A program made the translations under genes and the position numbers. Under the pieces are notes generated by a model that searched no databases, had not been told where the DNA came from, and was given only the letters and a program-made list of their open reading frames with translations. 64,000 bases of DNA from Yamagishiella unicocca (taxonomy: Eukaryota > Chlorophyta > Chlorophyceae > Chlamydomonadales > Volvocaceae), in NCBI GenBank assembly GCA_003116995.1, contig BDSL01000008.1, positions 744,001 through 808,000 on the forward strand, written 5' to 3'. Below, one piece after another: positions 46,059 to 57,282 of this stretch; positions within the stretch are counted from its first letter, which is position 1, and every line of letters starts with the position of its first letter.

Positions 46059-48694
46059 GCGTGGGAGGCAGCAGGGGTCCGGAGCGTTTGCTACGGGGGA
46101 GGGAGTGGGGCAGAGTGCAAACATAGCAATGTGCATGGCGCGGCCAGCGTTGTTCAGGAGAGGATTTGGAACACTGTCAGGGGAGAGGGGACGTCCGGCG
46201 AGGAGAGGTCCCAGTGTGAGCAGCTGGGGCGGCGTGCCTGTGGCCGTGACTTCTTGGCCTGGCTGTCAGCACACCCAAGCGCCGCGCCGGGACAGGAACC
46301 CCTTGTGAGCAATTGCCAAGTATTCCTCCACGCCTCCACCCGGACCTCTCCCCACGGAAAGGCAGTGGCATTGCCAAGCGAAAACCACGGCGACGACGGC
46401 ATTAGCAACAGCCAGCAGCGACACATGCAGCTGGGCACTCGTCGCTGCGTCAACCGCTAAATCACGCACGGCAACCAGTACTCAGCGCAGTACAACATAG
46501 GTCAGAGAGAATGGTGACGATTACTGATTATTAAGTATGAACAGAATGCAAGCTCGATGCAATGTTATTGTACTATATAATGTATTGTATTTAGTGGATG
46601 CCGAGGTCGCGCAGTGCGCGGATCCTCAGCCTAACAAAAATTTAGCCCTGCCGGACACCCGAAGGGCCGACCACGGAAGGTCCTCGCAAAGTGCAAGGCG
46701 AAGTCCGACCGTGTAACCGAGGCCATGGGGACCGCCTCGAGAAACGGGCCAGGTAAGTATGCTTATGCTCGGCATCCCGCCAGGTATAGGTTCCAGCATG
46801 GCCGCAGCAAAGCTGTCGGACAAGCGATGGTGGGTAAACCTTACGGGGGACGGACCAACCCCCAGGGAGGAATGTCCCTGCGAAGCGACAGGGACCCCCG
46901 GCTGCAAGAACCAGAACCGTGGGTGGTGCGAAAGGGCGGCCGCAGGTGTATGTATGGGACGTGCAGTAAAGGCACATGTACCCGTACAAAATGAATGCCA
47001 CCGGTACAGTTCGTTACAGTTAGTTACTGCACAGGACGGCACCGACTAAGGACACGAGGACTTCAAGGACGTGACGTAAGTCCATGGGGGGTGTTTCGGA
47101 CGTATTTAAACAGTTATATCATATGTTGCTGACTCGATGGGCCATCTTACAGTTGCGCCACCGGGTGTGTCGGCCTTCCAGGATGTGACGTACGCCCATT
47201 GGGTGTTACGGAAATGTTTTGCCGGAATAGAATTGTACACAGTTAACGTAACCATACTGCTAACTGGATAGGCAATGTCACTGTGCTGCGGAATGTGCCG
47301 GTGGCCGTCTTCGACTTTCCCGAATGCTACGTAGACTGTTGAGGACTTTACTCGACTTCGCATTTCCAGGAGGTGACGCAAAAGCATGGGCCGTACGCTT
47401 TGGAGCCATATTCCTATGACGATTACAGTGGGGCCCGGACTGTTACAGTGGGCCCCAGACTTGCTGCAAGGTGGTCCTGATGCGGTTCGTGCGCTGTACC
47501 TACACACTAAGTACGGAGCTCAGGTACTAATGCCATGCGCGGTTGCAGCCGCTATTGCTACAGCCCTACAGCGCTACAGTCCTACAGCCCTACAGCCCTG
47601 GTCTCTTGACTGCATGACGTCACTCTTTCGGCGCTCTCAGTCGCATCGCAAAACCTAATCACTCTTAATACCGTAGCCACAACACCTCGCTCGCGCACTC
47701 CACTCAAATCCTTTCCGACGTGTCTCCTGCCGTGTCCTGCTGTCTCCTGCTGTGTCCCGTACCGAGCCTACCTAGTAGATACACTACACCATACCCAGCA
47801 CGCGCACGCCCCTCTCAGGCCCGCGACTGCCCGCGCCCGTCTCCCGACAGTAACGGCAATCGCGATGCAATTGCAACCCAACGGCGCCCAGCACACATCC
47901 CCCAAGAGCACACCAACACGACACGGCTCCTTCCTGCAGACCCGGCCCCGCTCGCGTGACCCCAGTTCCTTGCATGGACGCCTGAGCATCAGTTGGTACG
48001 GCCTGCTGCAGCGGCAGCAACTGCCAGGACCCAGACATGCCCAGTTGGCAAGACGCACGCACGGACCGCAACACACACATAGCTCCGCCAGGGCCGCCTC
48101 CGCCCAACGCCTTCCTGGCCTCACGCCTTTCCTGCCCTGCGACGCGAAGCTGGCGGAGGAGGCTCCTCTTGCGCCCGCACCCCCTCGCCGCCCTCGCCCT
48201 CCAGCTCGGAACCTTCCAACGCAGCCGCAGCGGCTGCCGCAGCCCTAGCCCGTGCAGTCGCCGCTGCGGAGCTTCGGGCCGAGTGGACCTTCACAGCGGC
48301 CCCTGCCCCCCCGGCGGCTGCGGCGTTGACTCGGAGCACCCGGACCTTGGCTGCGGCCCCTGCCCCCCCGGCGGTTGTGGCATTGACTCGGAGCACCCGG
48401 ACCTTGGCTGCGGCCTTGCCGGTACCAGCACCGGCATCGGCGGCGCTAGTGGTGAGAATGGTGGCGCTGGCGGTGACGGACGAGGCTGCGGCTGCCGCCG
48501 CCACCGTTGCCGCCGTACGGCTGCTGAGCGCGGCTTCCACGTCGATGACGTCCAAGTCAGTCGTGACGACGCCCTGCGCGACAGGGGTAGGGGGGAAGGG
48601 CGCGGTTGGGGTGTCAAGGGGACGGCCGGAGGCGGCGGCGGTGTTGTGTGCCCGCCATGCAGAGGACGACACTCCAGCGATGACAAGCCGTACG

Positions 48695-51600
48695 TCAAAA
48701 GGTTCCATCGCTGAGGGCCAGGCCCCACAGCTCAGCTACCTCGCGCGACCCCGACCTGCGCCTGCGCACCTGAGCCCGCGCCCACTTGATGTACGTGGCC
48801 CAGTCGGCTGACCCGCGGGTCAGCGTGCCTGTGTCAGTCAGCACCACCAGCCCCCGCCGCGGCCTCGTGATTGCGACGTTCATTCGGCGAGGGTCAGACA
48901 GGAAGCCCACGGCTCCCCGGTCGTTGGCTCTGGGAGGCGGAGGGTCAAGAGGCAGAGGGAGGGTCAAGAGGGAGACGGAGGGTCAAGAGGGAGACGGAGG
49001 GTCAAGAGGGAGACGGAGGGTCAAGAGGGAGACGGAGGGTCAAGAGGGAGACGGAGGGTCAAGAGGGAGACGGAGGGTCAGGGGCAACAGAGGTTTGGGT
49101 TCAGGGTTGAGGAGTTAGCTGATGACGATCTGCCGTCCCTCCCCACATCGTCCTTCTATATCCCTGTAGCCCTTCACCGCCCCCACCCATCTTCCAATCC
49201 CTCGTCTCCTTCCTCCCGCACGTTTCTCTTTCCCCCGCGCCGCCCATCCGCACCCCAACCACCTCAAGCGCCCCAATCGCGCCCCACCCACCCCACCTGA
49301 CCGCCGAGAACACCACCACGTCCGCCTCCCGGCCCTGGTAGCCGTCCACCGTGGACACCGCCACCTCCAGCCCCGAGGAAGACCAAGCGACGTCCAGTCC
49401 TCGCTGCCGAGCCAGGGCCTCCACGAGCCTCACCTGCGGTGTCCCATGAGGAGTACCCAGCAAGCTCACGCCCACAACGTCAAAGCAAGTGGCATGCCGG
49501 TATGCGGCGTAGGGGCACCCACAAAATGCCGACAAAATGCAAAAGCATGGGATCGATGTACGGACGTCCCCAGGGAGATAGTGAGGGGTCGCGGCTGGCG
49601 CCATGGCCGGGACACGAGGATAAGTAAATAAACACAACCCCGGGTGTGCTTCAGAGCAGCACAGAACGCGGCGGAGACGGCCAGAAGGGACGATCGTAAG
49701 CACCGACGTCATCCAGAAGGGACGATCGTAAGCACTAATGTCATCCAGAAGCGACGCTCGTAAGCGCTAATGTCATCCAGAAGGGACGATCGTAAGCACC
49801 AACGTCATCCGCTAGGCACCCCACCTGGCCGCGGTAGGGCGTAAGGATTGCCGCGCTGGTGACGTCGCCTGTGTCGCCCCACGGGATGGAAGGGATCGGG
49901 ATGGACGAGGGCTCAGGGCGCGTAGAAGGACCTGAAGGGGACTAGAAGGGAACCTGAAGGGGACCAGAGAGTTTGCAAACAAGCCCTCCACCCCCAACTC
50001 GACCCTCCACCACAAACCCAAATCCCCGCATACACATTCCGCCAGCACCCCCCGCCCGCAACCCGCCGCACCCGCTGCTAGCAGCTGCTGAGTCACTGCC
50101 AGAGCTAGCAGCGCCTCCGCCGGGTTGCGGTACGACGACCGGGTTCCGGATTCAGATCCAGCTGCGGCCGCCGGCCCAGAACCGGCCTTGCCCGCTGCGC
50201 CACGTGGCTGCAGTACCGCCGCGTCGTTTCCGATTCTGCTGCTGCGGGTGGTAGTGCCGGCGCTGGCAGCAGCAGAGAGCTCGGCGATGCCCCCCGAGGT
50301 TTCCTCGCTGCCACCAGTCACCGACACCAACGCCAGTGGCTTAGCGGGGTTGGGCCACAGGAACCCCTGGGGTGCGCGACGGGGCAGGATGTTGGGTTGG
50401 GGTGCGATGCAGCGACTCGTTTCAGCTCTCGTGGATCTGCTGCACGCATACACACCATGCCACCATGCCACGAGTACAGACGGAACAGCAGGACCACTGC
50501 ACGCCTCCCCTCCCCACCTGCACGCCTCCTAGGTCCCCGCCAACCCTACTATTGCCGGGTGCTTGGCCAGGGGGCTTGGTACGCGACCTCCTCCCGGCCT
50601 GCTGTCCCCAGCCTGCTGTCCCGGCCTGCTGTCCCCGGCCTGCTGTCCCCGGCCTGCTGCCCCCAGCCTGCTGTCCCGGCCTGCTGTCCCCGGCCTGCTG
50701 TCCCCGGCCTGCTGCCCCCGGCCTGCTGTCCCCGGCCTGCTGTCCCCGGCCTGCTGCCCCCAGCCTGCTGTCCCGGCCTGCTGTCCCCGGCCTGCTACCA
50801 CAACCCACCCGCGGTATCGGCTTGTCCGCGGCCGCCACTCCGTCACGAAGCTTTCCCCCGTAGAAGAACGCCGAGGGGAAGGCGGAGATAGCCGGGTGCA
50901 TCCGGTACTGGGTGTCGAGCAGCAGCGGCATCACACCTATCACAACGGGGGGGGCCGGACCAGGGTGGGAGGGCTCAAACCAGGGGGGCGAGGGATAAGG
51001 GCGCTGCAAAAAATACCCGGTTACTCGACGTGGGAAGTGCAGCTGGGATAAGAATGGGGGGGACCCATATGGGGGGAGCACAACACTGCAACAAGTACTG
51101 CACGAGGGGGGAGCGGTTGGGGAGCGCAGCTGGGCTGAGAGGTATGAAGGAAAAGCTCATCTGGCGAGAGAGGAGTTCGTCTGCTGCTGGACGAAGGACT
51201 TCATCAGGCGAGAGCGGAGCTGGACGAAGAGCTGGACACAAGGGGCAAACGCGTCAGGGTGATAAGGGGGGGGCCGCACCTCCCGTCCCCGCCACGCGCT
51301 CGAAGAGCGTCACGTCCAGTCCGTGCTGCAGCGCCGCCTCCGACATCACGGTGGGCGGCAGCTGGCGGGGGTCGCCCGCCATTACCACGAACGCCGACCC
51401 GCGGGTCAGCGCCACAAGCACGGACGGCTCCGTCGCCTGGCTCGCCTCGTCCACCACTACGCAGCGCCAGGGCCTGCGCCGGGGGTCAGGGCAGGTCGGG
51501 AAGGCGGACGTTCGTTGGTGGCGGGGGGTGGATGGGATGTGCCCACCCCTACACATGGGCTGCGTCGGATCATCATCATCATCAGCAGCAGCAGCAGCAG

Positions 51601-54600
51601 TGGTATTATATCCGACAAGCACAGGCAGCTCAGGAAACACAGCGCAACGACTCCTTAGCGTTTGGCCCTAGGCACCAGCCATCCGCGGTACTGGTGCTCT
51701 CGCTCATCGTAATTCAGTAATTCAGCCCACGTTCGGATTTGCAGTGCGAGCATTGTGTTTGTTACCCCAGTCAGCCCCGCCCACCCCGGCTCCCCTCCCT
51801 GGAGGCCCGCTTACCTGCCGTCCAGCACCGAGTCACCCGCCGCCGTACATGTGGCCACCACGACCTCAGCCGCAGCTACCACCATCGTCGCCGCCTGCCG
51901 CAGCGCCGTCTCCGCCCGCTCCAGATCCGACCGAACCTCGGCGGCCTGGGCGGCGGCGGCCTGGGCGGCGGCGGCGTCAACTCGGGTGCCGTGGCGGGCC
52001 GCCTGGAGCTGCGCGTCGGTGCGTGTGGGGGATGCCCGGGTAGGAAGTACATCCAATAATTGTGGGTCAGATGTCGCGTGGCTGCTGCATGACAGGCAGG
52101 CCAACCTCCGAATTACGCAACTAGGAATGCAGCGCTGTACGGTGGGGCTAGGCCCTGCGTAGCAATCGCTCAAAGGCCGAGTGGTTGTCCCAGCGGTCCC
52201 AAGCGGAAACGCCAGGGGAGTGAGTCTCCGTACAAATGTCCGTCCGCTCGGAGCGCGGCGCGTTTGCGAGCTGGGCGGGGATGCTTGCCCCCCGGGCCGT
52301 CATGCGAGGGCTGTCTGCGCCCAAGGGCTGCCGAGGTGTGCGCCATCGGCTCCTCGGGTCCACAGGCGCATCGGCACATTGGGCACTTCTCACCGCGACA
52401 CACCGCGGAGCCTGCGGGGTGTGCCCCCCAGCATGCGCCTCAGGGCCTACTGCTGGCTAGCGCGCTGCGCACAACCAGCGCAAGCCCTTGGGTGCAAGTG
52501 AAGGAGGCGGATGTGTACGGCGCAGAAACTTGACAACAACGGGCAAAACGCATCCCCGGCCGGACACAGCGACAGAAGGTTGCGCCGAGGCTGAGGCCTT
52601 GCGCATTTTTGAAACAAGGTCCTTCTTCTTCGCTTGAGCGCAACCCACGACTGGGAAGTCGTCTTCGCTTGAGCGCAACCCACCGCTTGAGCGCAACCCA
52701 CGACTAGAGAGAGAGAGACCGCGTCCCACGAGAGAGAGAGAGACCGCGACTAGAGAGACCGCGTTACAGTGGCCGCACGACATAAAATTTGTTGGGTTGG
52801 GGTCCGGGGCTCTCACCCGGTTGGCAGGGCCATACACGCCCCTGTTACGGAAGTCGCAGGTCCCCGTGCCAGTACTTCCGTTTACCCCCCCGGAAATGGG
52901 TGGCGGTTTGGGTGGGGGGGCCAGGACTTGAACTCTGGATCTCCTGCCGATTAAGGCCGGGCTTTAGCAGCTAAGCTACCCACCCCTGACTGGGAAGACA
53001 GGGCCTTACAAATTTAGGTTTCCATGTATGGAAAAATATTGGACTTTGCATCACGGGGCTTTAGCTCAGTGGTAGAGCGCGCGCTTTGCATGCGTGAGGT
53101 CACCGGTTCGAACCCGGTAAGCTCCATTTTCGACATTTCTATACTTAATTTTTGTCACACATGAATACCTTTCTTCGCCGTGAGTTCGGCTTAGTTACAA
53201 AAAGACAGGCAATGCGAGTTCCAGTGACAATCGCTAGTACGGTGACCACTGCTAGTACGGTGAATTATTCTCCCCCTCAACATACTTGGTGACTGCGTTC
53301 GTTCCCTATCCCACACCGAAACCCGCTTCCCAACCTCTCCTCCGCACCTCACGCCACTGCTCCTGCTTTCGCAGCGCCTGCGCCCGTAGCGCCACCGCCT
53401 TGCGTCCCAGGGGGGTCGCCTCCGCCTGGGCCTCCAGGCTGAGGTGCCGCAGGGACTCACGAGCCTAAGCGGGGCGTGTGGGAAATGAGGGCGGGCTTGG
53501 GTGCAGGGCCGCCTCCTCTGATGGGCGCAACCTATGCCATATCTAACCCAAGTCCGCCGCCTTTCCAACACCCCTGCTGGACCCTACCTTTGCCGCCGGC
53601 CCCAGCCGCACTGCCGCCACGCCCCGGGTCGCCAGCCCCTCAACCAGGTTGTCCACCGCTGCGTTGGTGTCAGCCACCGCCAGCACGGGGCCCATGGCGG
53701 CGGAGCGGGAGGAGGAGGAGGAGGACGAGGGGGTGCTGGCGGCAGAAGAAGAGCGGGCGGAGCGGGAGGCGGGGGCGGGGGAGGGCGGCCCTCCATGCCG
53801 CCGCACCCGCACCAGCACCTGCGGGTGGAGCGGTGCACGGGGGGCGCACGGCGGGGGCAGTGAGATAAGGCCCGGGAAGGGCGCAGGGCGTCCCCAGCCG
53901 CAGGCGGCGGCCCACCACGGCAGCTCCCTACCTCTATCAGCGCCAGCAGCGTGCGTGTTTTTCCGGTCCCCGGCGGCCCCTGCCAGAGCGTCACGGTGCG
54001 GGTGAGGGCCGCCGCCACGGCTCGGCGCTGGGAATCGTTGAGGCCCGGCTGGGAGGCCAGCTCAGCCCGGGCGTCCTCGCGCCAGCGGCCCTGAGGCCCG
54101 GCGCGGGGTGTGGGTGTGGGCGTGGGAGGAGGTAGAGGCAACCCGGTGAAGTGAAAAAAACAGAGACGCGGCAAGCGGGGGCGGGGGGGGGGGGGGCAAG
54201 GAGGGCGGGTTGAAGTAAGGGGGGTGGGGACCGGGACCCCGTCGTCGTACGCCGCTGCCGTACCTCCTTGACCCACTCGGGCGGCTCCGCCGCTATCAGG
54301 GAGGCCGACCGAGAGCCCGCCAGCACCGCCCGCACGCGCGCCTCACCCAGCCGGCCCTCAGCTGCGGGACGGGGATGGAAGGGGACGGCACTGGATGAGT
54401 AATCGGTCGTACTGTAATTGCGGGCGTGCAGCCGCGGGCTGGGGCAGGTAGGGGACAGCCCGATGCCGTGCCCAAGCAATCTTTCAAGGGCGCCGTCGTC
54501 ACAGGTACGGAGGTACCCCGCCCGCGCCGCCAATGCTGCCCTTCTCCCGCGCCGCCCGTACCCACAAGGCGATTCCGTCCAGACCCCCAGCCGCCGAATG

Positions 54601-57250
54601 CCCTCCAGGTGTCGCCGGGTAGTGGTGTCGCGAACCGACTGGTCCAAACGCCAGCCCAGAAACGGAGCGCCGCCGCCGGCGCCGCCGCCCCGCCCCGAAC
54701 GGCCAGTCCCGGCCGCCGTCGTCACCGTCGCGGCCGCCGCTACCATGGCCTGTTCAAGAGACGGGGGAAGTTGTACAGGCATACAGGTTTCGGAGCGGAG
54801 GTGCGCACCGCGCCGCACCATCGAATGTCCTGCTCCTTATTGTGCTCTTGGCTTTGGCGCCCAAGCACAGCGTAGGCCGCCGGAAACCTAAAACCCGGAA
54901 ACCCTTAAACCCTAAAACCCTGAAACCCCTAAACCTCTAAAACCTTACGCGCCTGTGCCAGACGACGCAGCAGGCACTGCGGCGCACCCACCCACCAAGT
55001 TCTCCAGCATGCATCTCCAACCGGCTATTATTTAAAAATGGTTTCCTCTTTCGCACACGGGTCGTCCTTGCAACCCACCTGGAATGTTTCATGGGTGCGC
55101 CCCTCCAGAGCTACCTTCAGGTGGTCCTTGTGGGCCTGATATGTCGTACCATGAGGGGTCGTACCATGCCGGCAGAGGGCGAAGCGCGCAGGCGGTGGCA
55201 GGGGTGGTGAGGAGGAGTGGGGTCAGTGGACTCAGGAGGCGCCTAGCTGTGAGGCGCGCAGGTCCTCCCGTGCGGAGCGAATCGCTGTGCTTCACGGCCG
55301 GCAACGTGGGCTGCCGCGTACGCGGCTCACATAGCGCATCGTAAAGACCCCAGGGGCGGGGCACGGTGGTCGCCGGCCAATGCACTCTCTCGCTCGGCCG
55401 CCTCCGCAGAAAGGTCCCAACCGCCCTGGTAGCTGGTAGCACCCTGTGCCTGTTTCCTATGTCGTGTAACTGGGTTTCCTCGCCACCTTCCAGTAACCCC
55501 ACCCACCACAACCCCCCAACTCAACGCACCACACCCCCGTAACCCAACCCCCAACCCACATCCCCCATTCCCCAACCCACCTCCACCACGACGCCCTCCA
55601 CGCCATCTGCTGGAAGCCCCGTCTCCGTGTCAACGCTGCCGCCGCCGCCGCCGCTGGGGTCGGTGCTTGCCGTGTGCCGAGTGATGATCACGCTGGCACC
55701 CGGCCGGAGTTTATGGTACGGCAGGGCCACACCGCCACCGCCGCCGCCGCCGCCACCGCGCGCCTGCCCCTGCTCCTGCTGCATGACGGCAAACCTCCAG
55801 AGTGTCGAGCGGTACAGGCGGCCCTCCTCGGCCGCCGTAAGGCCCACCAGCACCACCCCCTCCCGCTGCAGCTGCCTCAGGCTGCCGGACGCGTACATCG
55901 CCCGCAACGCGCGCAGCTCACTTTCCTGCTCGGCCTGTACGGCGGCCTCCAAGCGGGCTTGGAGCTCCGGGATGGGCGCCGGCAGGTCTGCAGCGCAAAG
56001 TGGTACGACAGTCACTTGTACGACGGTGGTGGGGGGGGGGGGGCAGCGGGCAGGGCACGTGACGGCCAGCAGAACGGAGGAGAAGGCAGACACAAGGGCC
56101 GGTTGCAGCTTGCAGGGCTGGCACCCCGCGGTTGGGGTTGGTGGTGTGCGCGTGAGGTCGTGCTGGGGGTTGGTGGGCCCAGCAACTGCTGCGGAACCCA
56201 GAGCCCAGCCTGCCTGCGCAAACAGTCAACCACCAACCGACACCTATTGCCGAACCACCGGTACGACCCACCGGAAACTGCCGCTGAGAGCTCCCGCGCG
56301 GGCCTTGCCACCGCTGCGCGGATCATCGCCGCCGCCAACGCCCCTGCGTCCGCCGCGGGCTGCTTGGATGCCGCCGCCGCCGCCGCCGCGGACGTCGCCG
56401 CCGCCGCTGAAGCGCCGCCGTTGCCGCCGGCCCCAGCAGTTACCCCTGCCTGCACGAAGGACGTCATCCAAAGCGCCGGGGGCCTGGCCGGCTTCTTCTT
56501 GCGCGCCGCCACTGCCGCCGCCGCCGCCGCCGGAGGTGCCTCCCCCGCCGGCTCAATCGCAGTGCTGACGTCAGCATTGACACGGCTCACTGCCCCTGTG
56601 TCGACGCCGTCGCCATCAACACTCGCAGCCCCTCCTACCGCCGCGCCAGGCGCCATCGGCCCAAGTCCATCACCGAGGGCTCCACCGCCCGCAGTCGCTA
56701 CTGCTGCTATCGCCGCGCCAGGAGGCGCAGAAGCCGCGGGCTGCTGCCGTACACCCCCCGCCGGCCGCGGGGGTGCCATGTTGGGGTTTAGGTTCAGCGG
56801 CACTCGTTGAGCCATCGGCGCCAGCCCCTGCCCAGCCCCTCCCGCCTTCAAACTCCCCTCCTCCCGGGCGCCGCCATCGTACGGCCCCTCGTAGCCCGAA
56901 CCGTAGCCGTACGAGTACGGCGCATCACGGACACCGGCGGCCGACGCCGGCCGCTTGAACCGTGAGGGCGGGGCGGGCTCCGTAAACTCTGCCTTAGCGC
57001 TTCGGGTGCTCCCCACTAAGATCCCTCCTCCGCCGCCGCCGCCGGCCTCCCCGGCGCCGCTGCGGCTGCTGGTGGCCAGGATGGTGGGGCCGGTAGTCAG
57101 TGGGGCGCCCGCGGACTTGCGCTTCTGCTTTGTTGGGAGCTTCAGGCCAGGCAGCAGGTCCGGGAGGCCCAGAGCAGCAGCGGGCTCCTTCACGCGCCGA
57201 AGGGGCGCAGCCGGCGTCTGCACTGGCGCTGGGGGCCGCAGCGGCGGCGA

Positions 57251-57282
<32 letters not shown>

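Larger units (their letters stand above)
45706..48694. other. Three-kb convergent intergenic region
   Basis: Lies between the stop codons of PIG-U (plus) and the helicase (minus). It holds two tandem arrays (45819-46058), AT-rich stretches, and degenerate ~30-bp direct repeats of CCAGGANGTGACGTANG type (~47060, 47168, 47365). A GC-rich minus-strand frame at 48708-48121 (Ala/Val-rich) begins at the helicase end and could be an alternative last exon. Several TTACA sites (for example ~47438) could act as minus-strand TGTAA signals. Confidence 0.45.

Noticed and set aside
48121..48708. Ala/Val-rich minus-strand frame with an ATG at 48708
   Set aside because: Could be an alternative last helicase exon, but the helicase frame already ends naturally at 48695 and no clear in-phase acceptor was found.
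52905..52988. Second tRNA gene on the minus strand
   Set aside because: A and B boxes are present but anticodon and T stems mispair; better explained as the head of a SINE.
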